NCBI GenBank assembly: GCA_030077755.1
Contig: JAQJZZ010000011.1
Location: 434,001-498,000, forward strand
From: Filosporella fistucella
Taxonomy: Eukaryota > Ascomycota > Leotiomycetes > Helotiales
DNA: 64,000 bases
Direction: 5' to 3'
How positions within the stretch are numbered: position 1 is the first letter of the stretch; every line of letters starts with the position of its first letter. Of this stretch, positions 39,201-51,658 are shown piece after piece. The position numbers and the translations under genes were made by a program. A model generated the notes under the pieces. That model made no database searches. It had not been told where the DNA came from and was given only the letters and a program-made list of their open reading frames with translations.

Positions 39201-41328
39201 TTAGTGCTCGCACAACGAGAACATGTATCTCTCCTCAAATTCTTTCCCTTGAGAAATCGCAGAATGACTTCTCTCCTCCATCAATTTCAACCTTATTTCC
39301 TTCGCTTCATCCATACCAATTGGAAAGTCAACCCTGTCAAAGATCTGATCTTTGATCTCTGTACTTAAACTCGAGTCCCCCATCATTCCCAAGTCTCTGC
39401 CCACTTTCTCTGCCCACCAATCCCTTTGCTGGGGCGGGACGTTAGCCGTGCTGATAATCCGAATGCCAGGGTCTACCAAGAACAGAGCGAGTATCTTTCG
39501 ATGGCCGTTCCTTGTCGGATCAGCAAGTCCAAATGGCTGCACTTTATGCTGCAATATGTTTGGGAACGTCAATAGCCTGCCTTCCTTGCACAGTACTGAA
39601 CCGACTTCTTGTACAGTAGATTCCCCGTCCCTACAGCCATATATATCAGTGAGCCAGTCATGCACATTCTGAGGGTGGTAAGGGTATTCATCATGGCTGG
39701 ACTGTTGACGGAATGCCAAATAGCTATCAGTGATATTTTGGTTGTCGTAGTAATAGAGCGAAGTAGCACAGATATGTTCGTTGAGTTGTCCTTCAACATG
39801 CCATGTGCCACCACCATACGTCGGGTTTTCGGGAGTGAGTTCAATATTGGCCAGCTTGACAATAATTTGAAGGTTCTTGTTCCTGTTCTCCGCTCGAAGA
39901 TCAACATCTGGGAGTGTTTTAACTGCCTCTTGGTCACCCTCCTTTTCGCTATCGGTATCATCATCGCCTTTGCTGGTGTCTGAACTGATTTTTCCGAACT
40001 CTTGTGAATTTTTTACCCCTTCTGTTGGCGGTTGGAATACTCCTGGCTCTGGAAGTATAGTGTGTATCCCGCCCGGCGGACCAGTCCAGTTCTCTACTTT
40101 GAGATCGTATGCGTCATCATCTTCGTCTTCGTCTTGGGACGGCCCCTCAAAGACCTCCCAATCGTGGTTGAATTGAACAACTTCGACCTTGATTCTAGTA
40201 TCATAGTAGCCCCATCGTAACGGAGTAAGCGTCGTATTCCACAGTGGGATGGAGGCAGCAATGACTTTCTCGATGACAGAGTAAAGCTTAGGATGATTTT
40301 GAGGGTGTAAATTATTGATATAACTGGTGACTCTAAAGAGTGTGTCAATAGCATCGAACAAATATATGAGGTGGTACTTACTTTACTGCTCCATCACCTC
40401 CTGAAACATCGACTTCGCAAGGAAGCCATTGATAGTGCTTGCTATATGGCTTCTCTGTGTACATATGTCTGTGACCAGCAAGTGGATGAGAGAGTAGGCT
40501 TTGTTCTTCATCTGGTCGAATGGGTACAACTACTCCATTCCCAGTATTCTGCACGCAGTCATGCAGTCCAATACACTTGTCTTCCAAGATTCGGCTTTTA
40601 CCATATACTAAAGGAAACAGAGATGGGTGCACCAGATCTAGAACCTGGTCTTGGGAGCCAGGGTGGTAATCTTTGTATACTTTTGGGATGTCCTCGAGGA
40701 CTTTCACCGCATCTTGAAGGGTCTTCCTCACTGCTTCGGGAACCGCAGTGTCAGATTTGACAACATCTCCATTGTAGACTCCGATAGCTCCGGTTTGCTT
40801 GAAGCCCCGTGCTTTGTATCGAAGCTCATCAATGACCCAGCTCATCATCTTTTGGGTCACATCGCTACCTTTCATGGCTATCGCTTCAGACTTCCATTTC
40901 TCGGCTATTTTGCCATCGAATACCTTTCAAATATTAATTATTCTGTAGAAATATAAAGAGCCATAAGATTCCATGATCCAGATCTGAAAAATAGTCACAC
41001 TCGTGTACGGTACAGATCAAATTATTTCATGTAACATACCTTCTCCCCCCATCCATCTTTGTCCGTGATAGAATTCATGATTTGAAGCATTGTAAGCTCT
41101 CGTAGAGTTGTGAGAGGGAGCCTTGAAGTATCAGTACACAATTAAGTGATGATATCTGGGAACCAACACTGTCCCACCGGATTCACTAGCTAAAGCCGTC
41201 GAGAACAAACACCACCTGGTGTACTGATTGCTATCTTCGTCAGACGGAAGCCAGTTGAGAGGACGGTTGAAACCAGGAAGCTTGATTGTTGCATGCGATG
41301 CATCGCCGGGTGCAGGTGAAGAAGCCAT
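39201..41328 (-). CDS. DUF4246-domain protein
   Basis: Minus-strand exons 41328-41216, 41121-41040, 40923-40382 and 40332-39201 give 622 residues. The family is widespread in ascomycetes and of unknown function. Landmarks: the N-terminal PGFNRPLNWLP, then LRELTMLQIMNSITDK and KVFDGKIAEKWKSEA, which are rebuilt across the second and third exons, and near the C-terminus GGGTWHVEGQLNEHIC, which holds His/Glu residues that could bind a metal (inference). An acidic, Ser/Asp-rich insert lies near residues 370-410. The first donor (GTGGTG) is weak; GTACAC a few bases earlier also keeps frame. No signal peptide or membrane segment. Confidence 0.87.
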
Positions 41329-41836
41329 GCTCGCGAGAAAGAGAACGAGTTTATTGACGTGATTTAAGATTCGTGAAACGAATTTAAAGCCGTCGACTTA
41401 GGTTCTGGTCAGTTGACCGGAACTCGAGGAACTGTAGCTAAGACTTCCAAAAGCGACCTCTAAAGACTTCACGGGGATGATTTTCGGCAGGAGCCGAAGC
41501 GCCCCCCGTCGTGGCTGCAGGGGTGCCAACACAACAAATCCAAGAAATTGCGAAAATGGACGGAAATCGAAGGAATTGCTTTTTCCCCTTCGATTCCCAA
41601 ATAGAAATCACATTGCAGAGAGTCGTGATTGCAGCTCAGTTCGTTCCATTTTGATTACAAAACGTAGGTATCATAGCATCAACAGATCTAAGAATGTGGG
41701 GATTGAAGTTCAATTTCCGTGAGCATCATCTTCTGATTATATATGAGTCTCTTATAATTTGAATGACATGTGCACATAGTCTTCCTATATTCTTTGCGCC
41801 AATGCCCTTCATGACCTGATGTCTTTAATAGATCCC
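41329..41836. other. Intergenic region between two minus-strand genes
   Basis: DUF4246 promoter and 3' end of the monooxygenase gene. No gene seen; the 81-codon frame at 41477-41722 is featureless. Confidence 0.45.
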
Positions 41837-43987
41837 TCAAACCTTGACAAAGGGATCATCAAAATACCAAACCGGATCTCCCTCAGGATCAAGCTCGCAA
41901 TGAGTATATCCATTCCCCATAAACTGGAACCTATTCCCTGTTCTGTATGTAATCTCATAATCTTCATATCTTGGCGTCTTCATTAACTCAAAATAATGCA
42001 ATCTGCTCCCAGGGTACACTGCAGTAACCGGTCCATGTTTCTTGCCGAGCTTGAACCAGGAGTTGCAAGGAGCGGACCACGCGAGTCGTTTCATCAACTC
42101 GTGTGTATGTCTGTAATAATCTTTGACACATTCTTCCTTTGGAGAGAAACATTTGATGTTCTCTGTTTGGAGCTTCTCGATCATTTGGAAAAGATAACGC
42201 GTATGCCATTCGAGGATTGGAAGTAGTGAGCCGTGGCTTACGGGTCCGTTAGGGCCGACAAGTACTGAATAATGTTACTTTATGATGATCCGAGTTGATT
42301 GGAGATGGCTCACAATAAAGATTTGGAAATTTGGGGACAGTAATACTCAAGTACGCCTGAGGAAAATCGCCAAATTCCTTTTTCAAGTCTGCTCCATCCC
42401 TACCTATGACATCGAAGTGAGGAGTAAATGAGACATCAAAGCCTGTAGCACAGATCACAACATCGACCTTATGTTCTTTCCCCTTCTCATCCACAACTCC
42501 ATCCTCAGTGAAACGCACTACAGATTCGTGTACGACCTGGACATTTTCTTTGGTCAAGGATTGGAGATAGCCTGAACCTGGTGTCATGCGCCGACAACCC
42601 AATGCAAAATCTGGTATAAGCTTATCTGTCAACTTTTCGTTATGACCAAGCTGCTCAGCCATGATATCTGCGACTAGCTCTTTGGAAGCCTTTTGATCTT
42701 TGCTTTGGTTATGCATCTTTGGCAAGTCAACCGCTGGTCATATGAAGGATTGGGCGAAGTACCAGTGTGAAGCGTTTATTCAACTCTGTATATCAGAGTC
42801 AGCAAACTATCAGATTTCTGTAAAGGATTATCGAGAAGCGGAGGTCCTCGAAAGACGCATCATGAGGCAGCGACTAGTGGTAAAGAACACCTACCTCCCT
42901 CGAGATCTCGACAATACTTATCATAGACCTCTGGCTGCTTTCGAAACTCGTCTAACTGCTGATCTGAATCTACCAGGCTTTCAGTAAAACAGTTTGGCAA
43001 ATTATCCCGACTCACAATTGAAGTTTGTTCCGCCAGGACCAGCATATTTTGCCCCGAATCCAGTTGTGACCCACACAGGAGATCTTAAAAACGGAATGAG
43101 TTTGCCAACAACTGGAACAATCAGCTTCTCTATTCTATCAAGGTTCTGTTCCACCCTTAACAACATACTCGGTTGAATCTTGGGAACAATTTGAACGGCA
43201 GAAGAGCCACCCCCTATGACCGCAACAGTCTTTCCAGAAAGCTCATACTCGGGATCCCATGTTGCACTATGCATTAGTTTTCCTTTGAAGTCTTTGATAC
43301 CGGGGATATCTGGATACTTCCAAGAACTGCAAAGTCAGCATCTTCATTTGAGTAGTCAGAACAAGAGAATTCACTTAAGCACTCCGGAACCATTGACCAG
43401 TATTTCACAAGTATCTTCAAATCGTGTTCCATCAGAAGAGACAAGAGTAAGCTTCCAAACTCCCTCTTCTTCCTGCCACGCAGCAGATTCAACTTTGGTA
43501 TCAAACTTGATATACTTCTCCAAGTCGTAGGTCATAGCCACATCTTTAAAATACTTCCAAATCTCCTCGGAGCCGGAGTAAAATCGACTCCATGAAGGAT
43601 TTCGGTGCCAAGTGAACTGACTGGAAACATAAGCCAAACATGGTGAAGATGGTAAACGAATTCTTACTAGCTGTGGCTAGGAATATCACAAGTACATCCT
43701 GGATACCTATTTTCCAACCACGTGCCTCCAATATCCGCATTCTTCTCATAAATTTGTAATTGAACATCCTTGAGCACTCGCTCAGCTTTATATGCTATCT
43801 GCAACCCACATGCTCCGGCACCAACACAAACAAGTCGAATCGGTCGTCTCTGATACAACGGCTCCTCTGAGACTCTATACCCGTCAAAATCTTGATTATA
43901 CCATTCATTCTCGTGAGGAGCTGCGCTCTCGAGGATAGCTCCTGGATCGGGAGCTGATGAAGACAGAACGATACGTGCAGGTGCCAT
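41837..43987 (-). CDS. Baeyer-Villiger-type flavin monooxygenase
   Basis: Eight minus-strand exons: 43987-43668, 43620-43375, 43326-43169, 43111-43016, 42969-42895, 42785-42763, 42716-42314, 42264-41837; 582 residues. FAD/NADPH enzymes of this family insert oxygen next to a ketone to form an ester or lactone. Seen: the FAD-binding GAGACG (about 56-61), GGTWLENRYPGCTCD, the Baeyer-Villiger fingerprint FKGKLMHSATW (F-x-G-x3-H-x3-W) and the NADPH-binding VIGGGSSA. Exon 6 is only 23 bases. It has normal splice sites and restores ELNKRFTL before MHNQSKDQ. The N-terminal extension of about 50 residues is common in fungal members. Its start faces the alpha/beta hydrolase across a shared 947-base region. 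Confidence 0.92.
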
Positions 43988-44934
43988 GGCGGAAACGGAT
44001 ATGTCAGTGTTTCAGAAAATGCAAAAGAATGGGGCTTTCTATTGTCAAAATGGATATCGATATCGACATTTGAATTTGGCCTCGGCGATAGCTGTGTTAC
44101 CCACACCATTCCGTAGGTATTCCCGATAGTGGGGTTCTTCGGTGCGGGGGTGACGGTGACGGGAGCTGAGTTCATGGTCGAAGCAGGAGCTTGGAAATAT
44201 AACTGGATACTTGCAGTAGATCAGTCTGAGGTCATGCCACTGTCTCGATACTGGCAAATAATAGTTATGAAAAATATGTTATCATGAGGTATAATTTGCT
44301 TAGACTGCAGAAGATGTAGAAATGTTTCAGAACTTCGAGCCGAGGGGAACCTCTAGACTCTTTGCGATACTTCCATTCACAATAGCCTCATCGTCTCAAT
44401 ACACAAAACCCTCTGCCTCAAACTTTGTATATACGTGTCCAGTCGTTTGCGCTTTCGTTCTAGATACCCGAAGAAGGAAAAAGCAACTCAAACCCATCCC
44501 GAAAAACACAAATGACAGGCGGCATCACCCCAGCAGCACAGGGGTCGGCGAATATTTATCTGCACTCATCCCGCCTTCACCCCACCACTCGCAAGCCTAC
44601 CCTCTCCAACGATAGACACATTCTGCACCATCCATTTCATCCCAGTCGCCTCCCAATTTCCTCCCACCTCATCATCCAGAATATCCTAATTGGGCCAACA
44701 TTGCGAATAACATCTTCATCATCCCAAGTTTATACTTTTTTCCGGAATTGCCACGAGGTCATGGCAATGGCGGTTTTATTAAGCCGAGGCTACCTAGTAG
44801 CACCGATCATGTTGGCAAAATTGCTTGATAAAAGAGCGGTCTCCTAGATAGATTTGATTGAAAGAGTTTCTGGTTACTTGAAACGTTCTGATTCTTGAGG
44901 ATAAGAGGGGACTGCCATTGAATTTGTATACAAA
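43988..44934. promoter_or_regulatory. Shared divergent promoter region, monooxygenase and hydrolase
   Basis: 947 bases between the start codons of the monooxygenase (leftward) and the alpha/beta hydrolase (rightward). No gene is supported inside. No motif is clear enough to name a regulator; co-regulation is inferred from the arrangement and the matched chemistry. Confidence 0.5.
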
Positions 44935-46138
44935 ATGAGAACTCCAGAAGAACATCTAGCACTCGCGGAGATCAATCCAGAGCTTGAAAAGGTACATCCA
45001 TCATTCCTCTCCCTTCTATCAAACACCTGTCTAACTCCTCAGATCCTCCAAGCATCCGGCCCAATCCCCAGCCTCACACCAAGCAGCGATATTCCAGCAA
45101 TCAGAGCACAACTCCTCGCCCGTAAAAAAGAGCTCACAGCCTCTCAATCCGAAGCCCAATCCTCAACATACAACGAAACCGATATCTCTATTCCCGTCCG
45201 TGATGGGTCTAAAATCACAGTCCGAATCCACAAACCTGTGAATCCTCCAGAAGACGGATGTCCGATTTTCGTGGTATACCATGGAGGTGGGTTCTGTTTA
45301 GGAGGATTAGATAGTGAGGCTTTGTTATGCAGACAGTTCACGAAACTGGGTGGCATTGCTGTGAATGTGGATTATAGACTTGCTCCCGAGCATCCATTTC
45401 CCGTGGGCTGTGAGGATGCATATGATGCTTTGAAATGGGTTTGTTTCCTTCTTCCCGATTGTCCACTCTTTCACCACTCGGAACGAAAATATACTAACAG
45501 ATTATCAAACTCAGACAGCACAAAACTTCTCCTCCTTAGGCGGTAATCCTTCCAAAGGCTTCCTCGTAGGCGGTATCAGCGCAGGCGCCAATTTTGCCTC
45601 TATAGTATCTCATCTCTACCGAGACGACTCACTCTCCCCACCTCTAACAGGTGTCTATCTCTCCATTCCAGCTTGTATGGCTAAGGAGTTGGTGCCAGAG
45701 AAGTATAAGCACTTGTACTTGAGCAGGAAACAGAATGGGAAAGCGCCGATTCTGAATGACGAAAGCATTGCCTTGTTTGAAGGTACGTTTTCTCTTCATT
45801 ATATGGAATAGATGTCGTTAGATGCAAAGCTAATTCATAACTCGTGTATAGGACTTTATAAACCTAATCCGCTCTCTCCCCTCCGGACACCAATGCTCTT
45901 CCCTTCTCACTCCTCCCTCCCGCCCCACTATTTCCAGATTTGTGGTCTAGATCCATTACGAGACGAAGCAATGATTTATGAAGAGATTTTGAGAGAAGAA
46001 GGCGTCAAGACGAATTTAGATATGTATCCTGGTTTACCGCACGGATTTTGGAGTTGGTTCACTGAGGCGGGCTTTACGAAGAGCTGGAGGGAGGATTGTG
46101 TTGGGGGTATGAGGTGGCTACTGGAGGGGAATAAGTGA
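44935..46138 (+). CDS. Alpha/beta hydrolase (HSL/arylacetamide deacetylase-like esterase)
   Basis: Exons 44935-45438, 45515-45782 and 45852-46138 give 352 residues. It is an ester hydrolase of the alpha/beta-hydrolase-3 type. The oxyanion loop is YHGGGF (about 115-120), the nucleophile Ser190 in GGISAG, the acid in CGLDPLRDEA and the catalytic His in LPHGFW. The N-terminus is hydrophilic with no secretion signal, so it is probably intracellular. It is transcribed away from the Baeyer-Villiger monooxygenase. Such pairs convert a ketone to an ester and then hydrolyse the ester, so they may act in one catabolic step; that is inference. Confidence 0.93.
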
Positions 46139-47069
46139 GAGGTTTTGATGGGGTTGGGTTGTTCCTTTGGAGGGAGGAGGAGAGGTATGGTTACTTCGCC
46201 TACTTTATACTCTTGAGGTCTTTAGGACAATGATTTCTTACATATATGTATATATATACCCGTATATAATGGAAACACCAGATTTCAGATTCCAAAAGTC
46301 CTCGACTTGATATCTCATACCAGATCAGTCCTGCCCGTCCGTTTTCCAGAAAATATAAAACCCCCTGTCTCCCTCTCCTGTCGGACCTCCCTCGTCTCAC
46401 TCCCACATCTTCTCCCACATCTCCTTCTCACATCTCTCTCTCTCCTCATTGTCTCCAAAATCAAATAAACATACACATAACCCAATCTAGAACCTCCCCT
46501 CTCCTTGAACATTAAAATATCTGGAAGAGCAAATCGTACGCCTTCGCGAAAAGAAAAGAAACAAAGAAGTTCCAGCATAGATCCACTTCACGCACTTAAC
46601 GCATCTCACGCGCGCGACGTGACAGTAAAAGAAAGATATAAATCCTGAATTCATAAAAGCAAAACACATAACTCGAAGACACGTGCGCAGATACAATGCA
46701 CCAAAGCGATAATTAGAAGATTAAATTCCGTTTTCTGGTAGCTAGGTACACAGCTATCTGCCATGATGATACCATAAAGCAGGCCGTAAACTCTATATAA
46801 AAGCCACCCATCCTTCAAAACGCCATGTCTCACCCAGCCAGCAACGCCAGCCATAGGGAGACCCTAAATCCCAGTCCCATTCTCAGGTATGAGGTTCTCA
46901 GCCGTGGCTATCTTGAAACCCATTTACACAAGTGCCTCTGAAAAGGAAACAGAAAGGAACCCTTCGCTCAAACGCCAAGCAAGAATGTCTGGTTGGAAAA
47001 ATGATTGTGGTGTCTGTGACATCGAGAAGTGAGATGGTAGTGAGATAGATGTTTCTCCCAAGAAGGAGA
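46139..47069. other. Intergenic region between convergent genes
   Basis: 3' ends of the hydrolase and the TCO89-like gene. Contains a TA microsatellite and CT-rich stretches; no gene seen. Confidence 0.5.
46241..46268. repeat. Short TA-rich microsatellite
   Basis: An alternating TA/CA run (CATATATGTATATATATACC followed by CGTATATA) in the spacer between convergent genes. Confidence 0.7.
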
Positions 47070-48572
47070 TCAATCAGCACTAGCACTCAAATCGAAATTC
47101 TTCTCCCACATGCCTCTCAATATCGTTGCGACGCCTTCGTCTTCACCCCTCTCACTAGCACTCCCTGTTTCCTCTACAGGCGGACTCCCACTGCCCTCGA
47201 AGGAGCTTCCTCCTCCATTGATTTTCGATTTCCGTGCATCCTTCAGACTCTGGCTTAATCCATATCTATTCCCCTCACTTCTGCCCTGTCCAGGCTGGCC
47301 AGGAATCCGTCGACTGCCCTCCCTGCCAGTCAAAACAGCAAGTCTCCTAACCGCTTTCCCAACCGGATCTTGATGCCGTCTAACAACCAGGTATTCTAAT
47401 CCGGTCCGCTCGAGCTGTACCTTGATCCTCGGATCCCTCCCATCATACGCTCCGCCTACTAAACTCGTGCCCCCAAGTCCACCATGTAATCCCAATCCAT
47501 TCATATTCATCGCCACAGGCGCAAGTTGCTGGGGTTCTATATTCGAGCTCGCTCTCTGCAGCCATAATTTCTGCTGTGTGCGGCTCTGAGGAGGTGGATA
47601 TGCATTCCCTGTGCTGCTCTTGCGGGATCTAGATACCAGCGCGCTTTCTTCGTCTGAATCCCTGCGCGTGAGGTTTCCCATACTATGTGCGCGCTTCACT
47701 TCATCGCCATTAGTCGAAGGGAGGGTGTCGGAGCGGCGAACAGGTAGGAAGGGAGAGTTTTCGCTGGGAGTGCCGGAGCCGCCTACGAAACGGGAAGAGA
47801 GCGCTTCGTTGTTCGATCCGATCTGTGGTGTTCCATTGAGAGTAGTTCTATCTCCTTCATCAGGAGAGTATTGACCCGAGGGCGTAGCAGTCGCAAGACT
47901 CATTTTGGTGGTATTATGATGGGATCCTGTCCTCTGGAGTAATCTCTCCGTTATAACCTTCGCGTCTGCGGGATGTCTCGCGCTCTTCTCGCTCGTCCCA
48001 TTCGTCTGCACTGTCTTACTTCTTATCGGCGAGGCAGGAGGGGAATGCGGTTGTGAACTGCTTGCGCTGGCGGGAGGTTTGACAGATGATTGACCGCTTG
48101 AGGGTCTGGACGCTGATCTCGAGAGTGCGGGTGACGCAGAGCTGGATGCTTCTTCCCACGCGTCGTCTTGGTCTCCAATCTCAAAGTGTACAGAAGCTGG
48201 TCTCTTGGTTTGTCCGTTCGACGACTTGGGCCGCTTGATTATATCCGCCGACGAGCGATTGCGCTTCAGACTGACGTGTGAAGTATTCTTCTTTAAATTC
48301 GTCGTAGAAGAGGAATTGCGCCCCAGTTTCTTCAAATCCGTGTGTGACCCTTCGACTCCGTGTGCCTTGGTCAGCTTATGCAAGCCTTTACTCGAGGGAA
48401 CTCTTGTGTGGCCTCCTCGTCCGCCAACTACGTGCTTTGCGTGTTTCGATTTGCCATGTTGAGGAGGAGTTGTCGACGGCGAGTCGGTCTGGCTATTGAT
48501 GGAGTTCGTCGATCGGTGGCCACCAAGGGACGGCCTCACCTGGGATTGCGACGACAGATGTTCTGATGGCAT
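47070..48572 (-). CDS. TCO89-like TORC1 subunit
   Basis: A single exon of 500 residues from ATG 48572; the frame is open a little further upstream but has no earlier ATG. The protein is Ser/Gly/Pro/Lys-rich and largely disordered. Conserved islands fit the fungal TCO89 family of TORC1 accessory subunits: KGLHKLTKAHG, VSLKRNRSSADI, RPASVHFEIGD, RTQQKLWLQRASSNIEP and a C-terminal LEYLVVRRHQDPVGKAVRRL. In yeast Tco89 helps TORC1 at the vacuole signal nutrient and stress status. The assignment rests on these islands and is good but not certain. Many Ser/Thr-Pro and RxxS sites could be phosphorylated. It is tail to tail with the hydrolase gene. Confidence 0.75.
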   Translation of the reverse strand: MPSEHLSSQSQVRPSLGGHRSTNSINSQTDSPSTTPPQHGKSKHAKHVVGGRGGHTRVPSSKGLHKLTKAHGVEGSHTDLKKLGRNSSSTTNLKKNTSHVSLKRNRSSADIIKRPKSSNGQTKRPASVHFEIGDQDDAWEEASSSASPALSRSASRPSSGQSSVKPPASASSSQPHSPPASPIRSKTVQTNGTSEKSARHPADAKVITERLLQRTGSHHNTTKMSLATATPSGQYSPDEGDRTTLNGTPQIGSNNEALSSRFVGGSGTPSENSPFLPVRRSDTLPSTNGDEVKRAHSMGNLTRRDSDEESALVSRSRKSSTGNAYPPPQSRTQQKLWLQRASSNIEPQQLAPVAMNMNGLGLHGGLGGTSLVGGAYDGRDPRIKVQLERTGLEYLVVRRHQDPVGKAVRRLAVLTGREGSRRIPGQPGQGRSEGNRYGLSQSLKDARKSKINGGGSSFEGSGSPPVEETGSASERGEDEGVATILRGMWEKNFDLSASAD

Positions 48573-49048
48573 TATGCGTTTGTTTTTTCCAGCAAATGGT
48601 TCAGATGCAGGGCTTTTTTGCTTGTTGCGCAAGACGGGAGGAGATCATAGGGAAGCTAGCCGGAAGCCATGCGTTGGCGTTGAGCGTCGAGACCCGACGA
48701 CTGCCGGCTGCCCAACGAAACCGCATCATCGAATAATCGTACTTGCATCTGAAACAATTGCAAATGTTCAAAGTAAATATACGATTATGAGGTGAAATTT
48801 TGTCAAATTTTGTGAAGTCTTCCTGAAGACGGCGAAGAGTTGGTCTTATGGTCACAAGTCATATTTAGGCAGAGGCTGAAATGTCTCACTTTACGGAATC
48901 GGCATCAGATTAGTTACTGTTTTTGGATTGACTTATATTGTCTTATACTTATCGCTTGCTAACAATTATAATACAGGCAAGCTCAGGATGATAACGCCTT
49001 GCAATTTATGCCCCTATCCCAAAATCGGTCCGCTGTGTATCCAAAAAT
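48573..49048. other. Spacer between TCO89-like start and PCK1 end
   Basis: TCO89-like promoter and PCK1 3' untranslated region. AT-rich; no gene seen. Confidence 0.5.
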
Positions 49049-51658
49049 CTAAGCCTTAACATCTGGTCCAGCCTTAATAACCTCTTCTGTAGCTTCCGAT
49101 GAGTACTTCTTGAAATTCTCAACGAAAAGACCACCCAATTTTGTAACTTCCTCCTTGAAGCTGTCATGACCTTGACTCCAAGCATTGCGTGGGTTGAGGA
49201 GTTCTGATGGGACACCAGTGCAGGATTTTGGTACTGCAAGGTTGAATGTCTCATAGTTCTCAAAGTCTACCTTTGCAAGCTCGCCAGAGTGGATAGCATC
49301 GAGAATGGCACGAGTGTATTTCAGTCTATGGATTGTTAGTGGAAAACTATATCAGAAGAGTGGAGTACTTACGGGCAACGCTTTCCTCCAGTGGTGGCAC
49401 CAGCTCCAACCCATCCAGTGTTCAACAACCAAGCATTTGCACTGTGTTGCTCAATCTTATCAGCCAACATCTTTGCATATCTCATTGGGTGGAGAGCCAA
49501 GAAAGGTTGAGCGAAGCAAGATGAGAAAGTAGCTTGTGGCTCAGTAACACCATCCTCAGTACCAGCCATCTTCGAGGTATAGCCCGAGATGAAGTGGAAC
49601 ATAGTTTGGGCTGAGTTAAGTTTGGAGATAGGTGGCAAGACACCACGGGCATCACAGGTGAGAAGAATGATATTCGATGGGTGGTTTGTGGATATGCATG
49701 GGATCTTTGCATTTTGGATGTATTCAATGGGGTAAGCGCTATGATGAATTAGTAAGGGCTCCATCTGTTGCCTTTTGGGACATACCATCGAGTGTTCTCA
49801 GTGAGCGTGCAGTCATCATAGTCAACCAGACGGGTCTCAGGACTGAAGACGACGTTCTCGAGAACTGAGCCAAATTTGATGGCACCGAAAATATCGGGTT
49901 CCTTCTCAGCGGACAGACCGATACATTTGGCGTAGCACTATTTTCATCAGCATGATTCACCAGCAGTGAGAAAATTATACTTACACCACCTTCGATGTTG
50001 AAAACACCGCGGTCACTCCAGCAGTGCTCGTCGTCACCGATCAAAGCACGGTTAGGGTCGGCGGACAAGGTTGTCTTGCCGGTACCTGACAAACCGAAGA
50101 AGACTGTGACATCACCGTTCTTGCCCTCGTTGGCGGAAGAATGGAGAGTAAGAACGTTGTGCTTGACTGGCATTTCGTAGAAAAGGACTGTGAAAACACC
50201 CTTCTTCATCTCACCAGCGTACTCAGTGCCAAGAATAACCATCTCCTTATCGGCAAAGTTGATGGCAACCGAGGTCCCGGAAGTCATACCTTCGGTATAT
50301 CTGTTTGCTGGGAAAGAACCGGCATTGTAGATGGTGTAGTCTGGGTGGAAATGCTCGAGATCCTTTCGCTCAGGTCGAATGAGCATATTTCGCATGAACA
50401 AAGCATGGTAGGCACGAGCGCAAACGACCCGGACCCTGATTCGGTATTTCTCGTCCCATCCTGCGAATCCATCGACAACGTAGATACGATTTCTTGTGTT
50501 TAGATAATCAATTGCACGTTCGCGGTTGATTCTCCATACCTAAATTCATAGCATTAGCATAAGAAGCAAGAGAGTTCGTTTAGATAGAGTGGTGGAGAAG
50601 TGAAACACGTGACGGATGCCGAGACCCAAGCACGTGTGAAGCGAGGTATGACATAATTCCGCGTCAAGCCCCTCGATTCGAAAATGCGGGGTTGGACAAA
50701 ATTGACAGCCGAGGGGGTGACATGTAGTGAGGGAGGCATTTGTACGGGTGGAAGGATATTGTGAGATCGAGAGGGGAGGAGGGAAGGAAAGCTGAAAATA
50801 GGAAATTATTCGTCCAGGAATGTGACTCTCTTTGAGACATCGAGGGGTATCCCGAGTATGGAATTTTGGCGTTGAACATGTGAACAGTAGAACTTGACAA
50901 GTCGGTATGACAGGAGAAATGTAATCTTACATCAGGTGTCATTGGCTTATTGACAGGACTGTGAAATTGTTAGAATTGACCAGTGATATTTCCAATTGAT
51001 TGTACTCACCCCCACCAGATCTCATTCTCTGAACTGGGCTCCTTGACGATCCGTTTGTCTAAGGGCGAACGTCCAGTCTTTGCTCCTGAGTATGCGGTCA
51101 AGGCACCGGTAGATGTGATGGCGGACCCAGTCTCGTAGACAAGGGCATCTTCGTAGAGGGCAGCAACGGAAGGATTTGGTACCTGAGAGTGTTAGGAGGT
51201 GTTATATGACGGGTAATGGGTTGTAGAAGTCTTCTTACAATTGCTACTCGATCATAATCGATATGTGCCTTCTCATGAAGCTCCTCCTCGAGTTCAGTGT
51301 GTTCCTTGACGGGTCTTGGTTGTGTTAGAGGGTTGTATGGTAACAGATGTTTCTGCAGAGATTTGTTCGAGGAATGACTTACTGGACTCCGCCAGGATGG
51401 AGGGCAGTCTATTGAGCGTCAGCATGGTCCGCAGATTGTATATCGACAGCAGCGACTATAAGTAAGAATACACACCTTGTTAACTGTATTAACGGTAACC
51501 ATTCTGAGAGATGTGCTGTGGAAATTGGAGGTACGAGTTGCGAGAATCTTGGACTTGGGACCGAGTTGGCGGGGATCACTGTAGGGAGAAGAAGTTCTTT
51601 CGACGGGGTCTTTGGCGTTATTTAAGGGCGAGGCAGAGGAGGTAGAGTTCGAAGACAT
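49049..51658 (-). CDS. PCK1: Phosphoenolpyruvate carboxykinase (ATP)
   Basis: Nine minus-strand exons: 51658-51476, 51408-51383, 51314-51239, 51182-51010, 50958-50931, 50539-49985, 49937-49786, 49738-49373, 49325-49049; 611 residues. It makes PEP from oxaloacetate and ATP, the first committed step of gluconeogenesis, in the cytosol. The fungal start [11 protein letters not shown] is rebuilt across exons 1-2. [19 protein letters not shown], the P-loop [14 protein letters not shown] and [20 protein letters not shown] are typical. ATG 51658 adds 51 Ser-rich residues before MVTVNTVNK; starting at that Met (51502) would give 560 residues, closer to yeast Pck1 (549), so the true start is uncertain. 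The fifth intron is 391 bases. Expression is expected to be glucose-repressed (family knowledge). Confidence 0.95.
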
